NCBI GenBank assembly: GCA_020722825.1
Contig: DYKC01000055.1
Span: 1-6,873, forward strand
Source: Vermiphilus sp.
GTDB taxonomy: Bacteria; Ratteibacteria; UBA8468; B48-G9; JAFGKM01
Reading direction: 5' to 3'
Length of the DNA: 6,873 nt
Shown: positions 1 through 6,673 of the stretch, one piece after another
Layout of the letters: every line of letters begins with the position of its first letter
How positions within the stretch are numbered: position 1 is the first letter of the stretch
The notes under the pieces: model-generated
The model's database searches: none
Told to the model about the DNA's origin: nothing
The model's input: only the letters and a program-made list of their open reading frames with translations
Position numbers and translations under genes: made by a program

Positions 1-1212
1 TCGGGAACGGTTGTATTGATATTGTTTAAGGTTTATACCCCGAAAGAGGTCGCTTTATATGTTGACTGGGAGACCATCGGATTCCTGTTCGGTATCTTTA
101 TAATTGTTAAAATCGTTGAAGAATCCGGTTTTTTTAATTATCTTTCGCTTCTGTTTGCCAGAAAACTTGATTTTAACCCCGTAAAAATTTTTATCTTTTT
201 CCCTCTGCTTGCGTGGTTCCTGTCAGGCTTTATAGCTTCTATAAGTGTTATAGTTTTTCTTGCACCGTTGACATACGCTCTCAGTAAAATACTCAGATTT
301 GACCCGGTACCTTATATAATTGCCGAAGTTTGTCTGGCAAACATAGGCGGGGCAGGAACGCTTATGGGCGACCCGCCAAACGTGGTGCTGGGTTCTATGT
401 TCAGTCTTGGATTTACCGATTTTGTAAAGCATAACTTGATTTTAAGTATGCTGGGAGCAGGGGGGTCGGCTTTTGTCCTGTATAGGATGCACAGAAGGGA
501 ATTGCTGAACCTAAACCAGAAGATAAAAAAAGAAGAACTTAAAAAACTTGTCCCAGAAGATGCGATAGAAGACAGATTTTTGATGAAAATTGGACTTATT
601 GGACTTCTTGCGATAGTTGTGCTGCTTATCTTGAGAGATTTTATTGAGGAGATTATACCTTTAAATATAGCTCTTGCAAGTCTTATCCCTGCCATGACAA
701 TCCTTTCCACAAAAGGCAACAATCCGAAAATCAAAAATATTCTGAAAGAAATAGATATTGAAACTTTGATGTTTTTGACCGGTCTGTTCGTTATTGTCGG
801 GGCACTTGAGAAGACTGGTGTGATGCGTCTGCTTGCATCTGCAATAAGAAGTTTTGCCAGCCATCCTGTCGGAGTGACCAGCGTTCTGTTCTGGGGCGGG
901 GCGTTTTCCAGTGGGGTCATAGACAATGTTCCGGAAGCCATGAGTTTGGGATATCTTATCAAGAACCTCGTGCCGACCCTTACTTACTCTTTCACAATAC
1001 TTATATGGGCTGCCAGTCTTGGACTGGACATGGGTGGCAATTTTACCCCCGTAGGAGCAAGCGCCAATGTAGTCGGTTATACATTTATAGAAAGTCACAG
1101 TGTAAAAATTGGATGGTGGAGATGGATTAAACTTTCTTTTTTCCCGACAACTGTTGCTTTGTTAATATGCTGGGCCGGGTTAATCCTTAAGTATAGAATA
1201 GGATTTTATTAG
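1..1212 (+). CDS. ArsB/NhaD-type permease (ion transporter superfamily), 5' partial
   Basis: An inner-membrane permease of the ArsB/P-protein/citrate-transporter superfamily. The frame is open to the left edge (S-G-T-V-V-L...), so the start lies upstream; family length of about 425-430 residues suggests 20-35 residues are missing. Counting from the TTG at 16, the first half carries the re-entrant signature GGAGTLMGDPPN (111-122) and the second half its partner GGNFTPVGASANVVG (340-354). An internal duplication is visible: DWETIGFLFGIFIIV (18-32) matches DIETLMFLTGLFVIV (247-261). About ten hydrophobic segments are separated by a charged cytoplasmic loop at about 158-190. Members move arsenite, Na+/H+ or organic anions; no arsR, arsC or other partner is present, so the substrate stays open. 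The last 33 bases overlap the convergent methyltransferase-like gene. I am confident of the family, not of the substrate. Confidence 0.88.
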   Translation, partial: SGTVVLILFKVYTPKEVALYVDWETIGFLFGIFIIVKIVEESGFFNYLSLLFARKLDFNPVKIFIFFPLLAWFLSGFIASISVIVFLAPLTYALSKILRFDPVPYIIAEVCLANIGGAGTLMGDPPNVVLGSMFSLGFTDFVKHNLILSMLGAGGSAFVLYRMHRRELLNLNQKIKKEELKKLVPEDAIEDRFLMKIGLIGLLAIVVLLILRDFIEEIIPLNIALASLIPAMTILSTKGNNPKIKNILKEIDIETLMFLTGLFVIVGALEKTGVMRLLASAIRSFASHPVGVTSVLFWGGAFSSGVIDNVPEAMSLGYLIKNLVPTLTYSFTILIWAASLGLDMGGNFTPVGASANVVGYTFIESHSVKIGWWRWIKLSFFPTTVALLICWAGLILKYRIGFY

Positions 1213-1740
1213 TGCTACAGTTATCAAGAATAATATTACCAGCCAGTTTATGTGCTCTTTGTTTTCCTTTACTCGTTTCCATGAAAAATTTTGCAGGTTG
1301 AATTTTCTTATGTCAGGAACGAAAAGAGAGGTCTGTTTTTTGTATATGAGGTGGGCTTTCCCGAATTTATCTGCGAGAAATTTTTCCTCCTTAAAAATAG
1401 TTGGTATGTATGTTATGGGGAAGAAGATGAGGAAATAGGTAAGGATGAATATGCTTTGGGAGATAATGACAAGTCCTGCTGATATTAAGAAACTGCCCAG
1501 ATATAGCGGGTGTCTGCACATTGTATAGGGTCCCGTATCGGTAAGGATTTCATTTTTCTTGATAGTGCCTGAAGATAATGTGCGCAGTACCATCCCTACA
1601 AGAATAAAAGGTATGCCGGTCAACACATAGATTAAAGTACCTTTGCCCAGTATCAAAACAAGAATAAAAAAGATCCAGTTAAAGGTCGTACGTTTTTGGG
1701 CAATTCTATTCAGAACGATACCAGTTCTATTTCCCCCCAT
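1180..1740 (-). CDS. Isoprenylcysteine carboxyl methyltransferase (ICMT)-like membrane protein
   Basis: An integral membrane protein of 186 residues from the ICMT/phospholipid methyltransferase-like family, which uses S-adenosylmethionine. The diagnostic motif TGPYTMCRHPLYLG is at 69-82 (family form GPY..vRHP.Y.G, part of the SAM pocket), followed by EEKFLADKFG (118-127) and a Y..Y/K..vp-like stretch up to VPD (141-143). Hydrophobic segments lie at about 22-55 (two helices), 80-116 (two helices) and 164-180. The ATG at 1740 has AAAGGAG at 1760-1754, a rather long 13-base spacing, and sits inside the end of the upstream UPF0280 gene (31-base overlap), so the two are probably co-transcribed and translationally coupled. 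The tail overlaps the convergent permease by 33 bases. Bacteria rarely have prenylated-cysteine proteins, so the real substrate is unknown; a lipid or small isoprenoid is possible. The family call is good and the function is not known. Confidence 0.85.
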   Translation of the reverse strand: MGGNRTGIVLNRIAQKRTTFNWIFFILVLILGKGTLIYVLTGIPFILVGMVLRTLSSGTIKKNEILTDTGPYTMCRHPLYLGSFLISAGLVIISQSIFILTYFLIFFPITYIPTIFKEEKFLADKFGKAHLIYKKQTSLFVPDIRKFNLQNFSWKRVKENKEHINWLVILFLITVALIKSYSILKD

Positions 1741-2450
1741 GCAAATATTTCTTCTCCTTTTATTATGAGCAGCCCTTCAATGAAAGGAAACTTTTTAATC
1801 TCCAGTTCTATAACTTCTTTTTCAATTTTGTCGCCTGTTATGAGATTCCCGAAGTATGTCGCAGAACCATCAGAAAGAGCCGCTGAACCAGAAATGACCG
1901 TTACTGCATCTGCTTTCCCATAACTGAAAGAATGTCCAACTGTACCACTTGAGGTTGCTATTCCTATAGGGGAGTTTCTGCCTTTGATTTTTAGACCAAG
2001 TTTGAGTGACAGGGGTGATTTACCAGCGTAAATACCCACGTTGAAATCTCTGTCCATTTTTGCAAAGATATCCCCTCCGTTTTCAATAAAAACCTGTTTT
2101 GTCAAAGGCAGGATTTTCCTACCCGTGAGTTCCGCAATTGCCCCTGCAACCGAAGCCATGGGGCCGGTTGCGGTTAACATGGCAGAGTCACACATAGTAC
2201 GGATAATTTCCTCTTCGCTTTTACAACTCAGGGGTGAAAAAGAGGTGTAAAATTCGGGGTGATTAAGGATATAATTTTTTATGATTCCCCTCAAACCTCT
2301 AACCTCTTCTTCAACCTCCTTTTTAAGAAATTTTTCAGATATGACGAGAAGGTCTGTTTCCTCAACCCTCACCTTGAATTTTTTCAATCCCGGGATATTT
2401 GAAATGTCTCTGTAAAACCTTTCCCTGATAATATTTTTTATGTTTTTCAT
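1710..2450 (-). CDS. UPF0280 family protein (ApbE-like fold)
   Basis: A 246-residue cytosolic protein of the UPF0280 (DUF375) family, whose function is not established. Family landmarks seen in order: RFYRD (11-15), a VEETDLLV stretch (29-36), GPMASVAGAIAE (96-107), ENGGDIF (123-129), YAGKSPLS (141-148), ATSSGTVGHSFSYGKADAV (165-183) and SDGSAT (193-198). Several echo ApbE: NGGDI against NAGGDI, ATSSG...GH against ATSGD...GH, and D-x3-T (D194, T198) against the ApbE metal-binding D-x3-T. To my knowledge the family is grouped with the ApbE-like structural superfamily, so a flavin or nucleotide ligand is a reasonable inference, but no reaction is proven. It is the first gene of a leftward pair with the ICMT-like gene and is divergent from argH. 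The ATG at 2450 has no good Shine-Dalgarno close by; a GAGG lies 18 bases upstream. Confidence 0.9.
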   Translation of the reverse strand: MKNIKNIIRERFYRDISNIPGLKKFKVRVEETDLLVISEKFLKKEVEEEVRGLRGIIKNYILNHPEFYTSFSPLSCKSEEEIIRTMCDSAMLTATGPMASVAGAIAELTGRKILPLTKQVFIENGGDIFAKMDRDFNVGIYAGKSPLSLKLGLKIKGRNSPIGIATSSGTVGHSFSYGKADAVTVISGSAALSDGSATYFGNLITGDKIEKEVIELEIKKFPFIEGLLIIKGEEIFAWGEIELVSF

Positions 2451-2476
2451 AGATTTTGCAGCATTCTGCCTCTATT

Positions 2477-2485
2477 ATTATAGCA
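2477..2485 (-). promoter_or_regulatory. Extended -10 promoter for the UPF0280 gene
   Basis: Read on the minus strand this is TGC-TATAAT, a perfect extended -10 element (TGnTATAAT). The -35 region is weak: GCAACA with an 18-base spacer matches the consensus at three positions, which is usual for extended -10 promoters. Predicted transcription start is near 2470, giving a leader of about 20 bases before the ATG at 2450. It lies back to back with the argH promoter, the two -10 elements being about 45 bases apart. Confidence 0.6.
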
Positions 2486-2502
2486 CGGGCATATATTTTT
2501 TG

Positions 2503-2531
2503 TTGCACAGAGAATACAAATGCTGTACACT
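2503..2531 (+). promoter_or_regulatory. Sigma-70-type promoter for argH-lysA
   Basis: TTGCAC (2503-2508) and TACACT (2526-2531) are separated by exactly 17 bases, matching the -35/-10 consensus at four positions each. Transcription would start near 2538, leaving a leader of about 20 bases, too short for a riboswitch or attenuator. No convincing ArgR operator is visible. This also argues that the in-frame ATG at 2520 lies inside the promoter and is not the argH start. Confidence 0.6.
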
Positions 2532-2547
2532 ATATCAATCGGGTACC

Positions 2548-2553
2548 AGGAGG
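2548..2553 (+). promoter_or_regulatory. Ribosome binding site that fixes the argH start
   Basis: A full AGGAGG ends 5 bases before the ATG at 2559. It selects this start over the in-frame ATG at 2520, which has no such site and lies upstream of the predicted transcription start. Confidence 0.8.
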
Positions 2554-2558
2554 TTATT

Positions 2559-3929
2559 ATGGGATATATGTGGGAAGGAAGGTTTAAGGATAAGGTTGAG
2601 GACAGGGTTATTGATTTCACCTCTTCTCTTGATATAGACAGAAAACTCGCTTTATATGACATTAATGGCAGTATTGCTCATGCAAAGATGCTTGTTAAAT
2701 GTGGAATAATAAGTGCAAATGCAGGGGAAAAAATAGCGGCGGGACTTGCGAAAATCAAAGAGGAACTTGAAAACAAGAAATTCAGGTTTAAAAAATCGGA
2801 TGAGGACATACATACTGCCGTTGAAAGACGACTTACGGAAATTATCGGTAAAGATGGAGAGCGTTTACACACCGCTCGTTCCAGAAATGACCAGATAGTT
2901 CTTGATGAAAGACTATTTTTGAAAGATGCAATAAAAAGATTAAACGAGGGAATAAAGTCTCTGCAGAAAACTATGGTTTTTAAGGCCGAAGATTCTTTTC
3001 CGATTATTATGCCGGCATATACTCACCTGCAACAGAGTCAGCCTGTACTTCTGGCACACTACCTCCTTGCTTACGTGGAGATGCTTGAAAGGGATAAACA
3101 GAGGTTGAAAGATGCATATAAAAGGATGGATGTTCTTCCATCGGGTGTTTGTGCCTGCTGTGGTACATCGTTGAATATTGATAGAAGATATCTGGCTGAA
3201 TTGCTGGGTTTTTCAGGGGTTTCAAGAAACAGTATGGATACCGTTGCCTCCAGAGATTTTTTGGTTGAATCATCAGGTGCCTGCGTAATGCTGATGTTGA
3301 ATCTTTCAAGACTCTCTGAAGATTTGATCATCTGGAGCACTTCAGAATTCGGATTTGTTGAGCTGCCGGATAAATATTGCACGGGCTCAAGTATAATGCC
3401 ACAGAAAAAGAATCCAGACGTCCTTGAACTTGTTAGAGGAAAGGCGTCTTCTTCTATTGGAATGTTTACCGGCCTTCTGGCTCTTTTGAAAGGTTTGCCT
3501 CTATCCTACAACAGGGATATGCAGGAAGATAGGCGGACAGCTTTCGTGATATTTGAAGATGCTGTTTCTGCACTTGGTATCCTTAAAGAGATGGTATCTG
3601 AAATGGTTTTTAACAAAAAGGAGACGGTGAAAAAACTTTCGGAATTCACCCTGACCACGGATATTGCAGAATATCTTGTGAGAAAAAACGTTCCTTTCAG
3701 ACAGGCGCATAAAATTTGTGGGGCGATAGTGAGGTACTGCATTGAAAAAAATAAGGGATTATTTTCACTGGAAATGAAGGAGTGGCGGAATTTTTCTGCT
3801 GAGTTTTCTGAAGACATAAAAAAAATCTTGAGTTTTGAAGGTTCTGTGAATGCCAAAGTATCTGAAGGAGGAACTGCCCGAAAATCTGTAAAGAGGGAGA
3901 TTAACCGATGGAAAAAGGTATTGAAGTGA
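2559..3929 (+). CDS. argH: Argininosuccinate lyase
   Basis: Cytosolic enzyme of the fumarase/aspartase superfamily that splits argininosuccinate into arginine and fumarate, the last step of arginine synthesis; active as a tetramer. With the start at 2559 it is 456 residues, normal for the family. Landmarks: MWEGRF near the start, HTARSRNDQ (104-112), YTHLQQSQPV (154-163) with the catalytic-base histidine H156, and the signature GSSIMPQKKNP (276-286) with the conserved catalytic serine. The loop normally read PLGSGALAGT is here LPSGVCACCGT (193-203), with three cysteines, which is unusual. Its last 22 bases overlap the start of lysA, indicating one transcript. The promoter lies at 2503-2531. 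Identity is certain from the signature motifs; only the start was a choice, decided by AGGAGG. Confidence 0.97.
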   Translation: MGYMWEGRFKDKVEDRVIDFTSSLDIDRKLALYDINGSIAHAKMLVKCGIISANAGEKIAAGLAKIKEELENKKFRFKKSDEDIHTAVERRLTEIIGKDGERLHTARSRNDQIVLDERLFLKDAIKRLNEGIKSLQKTMVFKAEDSFPIIMPAYTHLQQSQPVLLAHYLLAYVEMLERDKQRLKDAYKRMDVLPSGVCACCGTSLNIDRRYLAELLGFSGVSRNSMDTVASRDFLVESSGACVMLMLNLSRLSEDLIIWSTSEFGFVELPDKYCTGSSIMPQKKNPDVLELVRGKASSSIGMFTGLLALLKGLPLSYNRDMQEDRRTAFVIFEDAVSALGILKEMVSEMVFNKKETVKKLSEFTLTTDIAEYLVRKNVPFRQAHKICGAIVRYCIEKNKGLFSLEMKEWRNFSAEFSEDIKKILSFEGSVNAKVSEGGTARKSVKREINRWKKVLK

Positions 3930-5182
3930 TATTTGATGGATTTTTTAAATACCATAAACAGGATTTTTATGTGGAAGAGATACCTGCGGAGATTATTGCT
4001 GAAAATTATGGTACTCCCTGTTACGTTTACAGTAAGAATTCCCTGCTGTCAAGGATAAGCAGTTTCAAGAATGCTTTCAGGAGTGTTAACTCCCTCGTTT
4101 GTTATTCTGTAAAAGCGAATTCAAACCAGACAATTTTAAAGATATTGAAGAAAAAAGGATTTGGCGCTGATGTAGTTTCAGGTGGTGAACTTCACAGGGC
4201 ATTGCTTGCCGGTTTTCCGCCTGAAAGGATAGTATTTGCAGGCGCGGGAAAAAAAGAAGACGAAATTGAACTGGCAGTGAGGAAAAAAATATACTGTTTC
4301 AACATTGAAAATGAAGAAGAAATTAGTATGATAGAAAAATATGCATGCAGGTATCGGAGGAAAAATATTTTATGCAACCTCCGTCTGAATCTGGACATAG
4401 ATGTTGATACTCACCACTATGTAAAGACATCAACAAAAGAGACCAAATTTGGTTTGGACATATTCGCTGCAAAAGACATTCTCAAGAAAAACATGGGAAA
4501 CAGGTATGTAAACATAAAGGGATTTCACCTGCATCTGGGTTCCCAGTTGAAGGATGTTTCTCCATATATGAGAGCATTCAAAGAAGTCAGGCATTTGTCG
4601 GATGAGACCGGATTCAGACCGGAGATAATAGATATAGGAGGTGGTTTCGGTATTGCCTATTCTTCCAAAGATGTCATAAGCAATATAGATGCTTTTGGAG
4701 AGACAATAACACGCAGTATAAGAGATATGGGTATTAAGACCCTTATTCTTGAACCCGGACGGTACATAGTAGGCAACACTGCTGTTCTGTTATGCAAGGT
4801 ACTGTATGTTAAAAAAAGACAAGGGAAAAATTTTGTTATTGTAGATGCAGGGATGAACGACCTGATACGGCCGGCATTCTATGGAAGTTACCACACAATT
4901 ATTCCAGCGAGAAAGAATGTGAAGGCAGGTGGATGGATGAAAGCCGACATTGTTGGCCCTATCTGTGAAACAGGAGATTATCTGGGTAAAGACATAGTTG
5001 TTCCCGACTCTGTTAAAAAAGGGGATATCCTTGTAGTGGCAAGTGCAGGTGCATATTGCTTCAGTATGTCATCAAACTACAACAGTAGACCCAGACCCTG
5101 TGAGGTTATGGTTGATGGCAAGAAAAGTTGTCTCATAAGGAAAAGGGAGAGTTACTCTGATTTATGGAAGCATGAATCTTGA
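3908..5182 (+). CDS. lysA: Diaminopimelate decarboxylase
   Basis: PLP-dependent, fold type III enzyme that decarboxylates meso-diaminopimelate to lysine, the final step of the DAP pathway. Its 424 residues are typical. An alanine-racemase-like barrel holds YSVKANSN (66-73) with the PLP lysine K69, the DVDTHHYVKT stretch (165-174) leading to KFGLD, HLHLGSQ (207-213) and GGGFGI (244-249); the C-terminal part holds EPGRY (282-286), GPICETGDYLG (350-360) with the active-site cysteine C353 contributed across the dimer, and GAYCFSMSSNYN (381-392). CETGD replaces the commoner CESGD, a mild substitution. The ATG at 3908 is preceded by AGGGAG (3894-3899) at 8 bases and lies within argH (22-base overlap), so translation is probably coupled. 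A GTG at 3926 overlapping the argH stop is a less likely start. No dapA or dapF follows, although such genes often neighbour lysA. Its end overlaps apbE tail to tail. Confidence 0.97.
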   Translation: MEKGIEVIFDGFFKYHKQDFYVEEIPAEIIAENYGTPCYVYSKNSLLSRISSFKNAFRSVNSLVCYSVKANSNQTILKILKKKGFGADVVSGGELHRALLAGFPPERIVFAGAGKKEDEIELAVRKKIYCFNIENEEEISMIEKYACRYRRKNILCNLRLNLDIDVDTHHYVKTSTKETKFGLDIFAAKDILKKNMGNRYVNIKGFHLHLGSQLKDVSPYMRAFKEVRHLSDETGFRPEIIDIGGGFGIAYSSKDVISNIDAFGETITRSIRDMGIKTLILEPGRYIVGNTAVLLCKVLYVKKRQGKNFVIVDAGMNDLIRPAFYGSYHTIIPARKNVKAGGWMKADIVGPICETGDYLGKDIVVPDSVKKGDILVVASAGAYCFSMSSNYNSRPRPCEVMVDGKKSCLIRKRESYSDLWKHES

Positions 5183-6139
5183 AAAGTTTCTGCTTTGATA
5201 TGTTTTCCCATTACTGTCTATTATCATAACCGCAACATTGTCCATACCATCTGAAATCTCAATGCTTTTTTCCGCGCCGAGCACGAAAAAGGCTGTTGCC
5301 AGACCATCTGCAATTGTCGTATTTTCGGCTATTACCGTGACTTGTGTTGGAAAATCCTGAACTGTCTTTCCTGTTACAGGGTTTATTATGTGGCCGTATT
5401 TTTTCCCTTTTATTGAAATGTATCTTTCGTAATCTCCTGACGTGGCTACAGCAGTGTCGGTCAGATAGAGGGTTTTCAAAATGCCTGTTTTGTGAAATGG
5501 GTCCTGTATCCCTATACGCCATTTTCTTCCTGATGGTGATTTTCCAATACAGTATATGTCACCTCCCGCGTTTATAAGTCCATTTTCAACCCCCTTTTCC
5601 TTGAGAAATCCTACTGTTCTGTCAACGGCGTATCCTTTGGCAATGCCCCCCATATCCAGACCACCAGGAATTGTAACAGTATTCCCTTTTATTTGTATCT
5701 TGCCCCATCCAACGTATTGCATTGCTTCTTTTACCTGATTTTCAGAAGGAGGTACATTTTCTTTCTCACATTTTCTGTAAATCTCTATAAGTGGCAGTAC
5801 GGTTATATCAAATGCTCCTTTTGTAATTTCACTTATCTGAATACTTTTTTGTATAAGATACAAAAGTTGGTTTGAAACCTCCATTTTTTTCAGTCTGTTT
5901 AAACAACTGATTTCACTGTCAGGAGCATAAATGTTAAAGATTTTTTCAATCTCCCTGATTTTTTGAAACGCTCTGTCAAGTAGGACTTTACATCCTGGAG
6001 TGTTTTCTATAGTTATGGTCACGAAGGTTCCAAGGGCAGGTTCTTTTCTTGAAATGTAAGAAGGATTGGTGGTTTTGTATGTAGCAAATACGAAGAGGAT
6101 GAAGAAACACAACCCGAAAGACAAATACACTTTTTTCAT
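5162..6139 (-). CDS. apbE: FAD:protein FMN transferase (ApbE), exported
   Basis: Transfers FMN from FAD to a threonine (or serine) of target proteins such as the RnfG/NqrC subunits, outside the cytoplasmic membrane. The 325 residues begin MKK and a hydrophobic stretch to about 19 with V-F-A before a possible signal-peptidase I site; there is no lipobox cysteine, so it is either secreted or N-anchored rather than a lipoprotein. Motifs in order: ALGTFV (35-40), GAFDITV (108-114), LDMGGIAKGYAVDR (161-174), INAGGDIYC (189-197), ATSGDYERY (232-240), GHIINPVTG (249-257) and TIADGLAT (275-282), with the Mg-binding D278 and T282. All key residues are present. No rnf, nqr or FMN-binding-domain target lies in the window. 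A consensus extended -10 lies 7 bases before the ATG and there is no Shine-Dalgarno, so the mRNA may be leaderless. It overlaps the lysA end by 21 bases. Confidence 0.95.
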   Translation of the reverse strand: MKKVYLSFGLCFFILFVFATYKTTNPSYISRKEPALGTFVTITIENTPGCKVLLDRAFQKIREIEKIFNIYAPDSEISCLNRLKKMEVSNQLLYLIQKSIQISEITKGAFDITVLPLIEIYRKCEKENVPPSENQVKEAMQYVGWGKIQIKGNTVTIPGGLDMGGIAKGYAVDRTVGFLKEKGVENGLINAGGDIYCIGKSPSGRKWRIGIQDPFHKTGILKTLYLTDTAVATSGDYERYISIKGKKYGHIINPVTGKTVQDFPTQVTVIAENTTIADGLATAFFVLGAEKSIEISDGMDNVAVMIIDSNGKTYQSRNFSRFMLP

Positions 6140-6146
6140 CAGGTGT

Positions 6147-6155
6147 ATTATAACA
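6147..6155 (-). promoter_or_regulatory. Extended -10 promoter abutting the apbE start codon
   Basis: Read on the minus strand this is TGT-TATAAT, a perfect extended -10, followed by only ACACCTG before the ATG at 6139. The expected transcription start, about 7 bases past the hexamer, falls on or next to the A of the ATG. No clear -35 is present; CTTACA with a 15-base spacer is the closest. It lies downstream of the hsp20 terminator hairpin, consistent with apbE having its own transcript. Confidence 0.55.
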
Positions 6156-6180
6156 TAAGGACATCTATGTAAGACAGGGA

Positions 6181-6210
6181 AAGGGGAGGCCGTCTATTGT
6201 TCCTCCCCTT
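6181..6210 (-). terminator. Hairpin terminator after hsp20
   Basis: AAGGGGAGG (6181-6189) and CCTCCCCTT (6202-6210) form a perfect 9-bp stem with a 12-base loop. On the minus strand it begins 15 bases after the end of the Hsp20 reading in the displaced frame (stop at 6225) and is followed by only a loose T-rich stretch (TCCCTGTCTT), so it is a reasonable but not ideal intrinsic terminator. It separates hsp20 from the apbE promoter. Confidence 0.5.
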
Positions 6211-6224
6211 AATATCTTCTTTAC

Positions 6225-6287
6225 CTACTGGATGTCTATTTTAAATTTCTTCTTTTTCTCTTCCGGGGCTTTTGGCAGGACTATCTC
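6225..6287 (-). pseudogene. Out-of-frame C-terminal tail of the Hsp20 gene
   Basis: Shifting the minus-strand frame by one base after the CTG codon at 6289-6287 gives EIVLPKAPEE, a lysine run and FKIDIQ, then TAG at 6225-6227. This is the expected end of an Hsp20 protein: the rest of the last alpha-crystallin strand (GILEIVLPK) and an I-D-I match to the IXI motif that docks on neighbouring subunits. One extra G (CTGGAG instead of CTGAG) would restore a protein of 146 residues, the normal length. The tail has no stop and no decay, so the lesion is very recent, or it is a sequencing or assembly error. Confidence 0.85.
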
Positions 6288-6664
6288 AGAATACCGTCTC
6301 TGTAAGAAGCCTTGATTTTATCCCTGTCTATTGCACAGGGAATTTCCACGCTTCTTGAAAAGGCCCCTTCCCTTATTTCTTTCCGGTAATAATTTTCCTT
6401 TTTTTCTTCTTTTGTTTCCGATTTCTTACCTGTCAGGGTAAGAATATTACCGGAAATGGAAAGGGAGATGTCTTCCTTTCTGAGACCCGGAAGTTCTGCT
6501 TTTACGAAAAGATGCTCATTGTCTTCGTATATATCAACTGCCGGTACTTTTGAACCTTCCCATATGTCAATTCCGGGTCTGAATATTCCATCAACAATCC
6601 TGTCAAAATCGTCCCGTACATCCAGCAACTCTCTGAATGGGCTCCATCTTGCAAGTTTATCCAT
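6281..6664 (-). CDS. Hsp20/alpha-crystallin small heat-shock protein, C-terminus lost to a frameshift
   Basis: An ATP-independent holdase that binds unfolding proteins in the cytoplasm as large oligomers. The readable frame gives 127 residues: an N-terminal arm (WSPFRELLDVRDDFDRI, 7-23), then the alpha-crystallin domain from about 41 (VPAVDIYEDNEHLFVKAELPG, ending at 60), LRKEDISLSISGNILTLTG (61-79), a charged loop, YYRKEIREGAFSRSVEIP (92-109) and KASYRDGIL (118-126). It then ends abruptly with R and TAG, where relatives continue with an E-V-x-L-P-K strand and an IXI tail. That tail exists in the next frame down to 6225 (see the adjoining entry). Without it the product should fold poorly or fail to form normal oligomers. 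The start at 6664 is fixed by an excellent AGGAGGTGA 9 bases from the hexamer end. It stands alone, with a terminator after it and repeated GGTTTCAG sites before it. Confidence 0.92.
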   Translation of the reverse strand: MDKLARWSPFRELLDVRDDFDRIVDGIFRPGIDIWEGSKVPAVDIYEDNEHLFVKAELPGLRKEDISLSISGNILTLTGKKSETKEEKKENYYRKEIREGAFSRSVEIPCAIDRDKIKASYRDGILR

Positions 6665-6673
6665 ATAGTTTCA

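Noticed and set aside
312..962. Long minus-strand ORF of 216 codons opposite the permease
   Set aside because: It mirrors the reverse complement of a strongly supported coding region, has low-complexity serine-rich composition and shows no recognisable motif.
2458..2469. GCAG-CATT-CTGC small dyad between the divergent promoters
   Set aside because: Four-base arms are expected by chance in a region of this size.
2520..2558. An in-frame ATG at 2520 that would give ArgH 13 extra residues
   Set aside because: It lies just before the -10 hexamer of the argH promoter, has no ribosome site, and the added residues are not typical of the family; ATG 2559 has AGGAGG at 5 bases.
2451..2558. ArgR box or lysine riboswitch before argH-lysA
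   Set aside because: No TNTGAATWWWWATTCANW-like dyad was found, and the predicted leader of about 20 bases is too short for a riboswitch.
3926..3928. GTG start for lysA overlapping the argH stop (GTGA)
   Set aside because: ATG 3908 has a better ribosome site (AGGGAG at 8 bases); GTG remains a fallback because family similarity begins only near residue 12.
6281..6292. Programmed -1 frameshifting in hsp20
   Set aside because: The sequence at the shift (ATTCTGAGATAG on the minus strand) is not a slippery heptamer and no stimulatory hairpin sits close downstream; an indel or base-call error is simpler.
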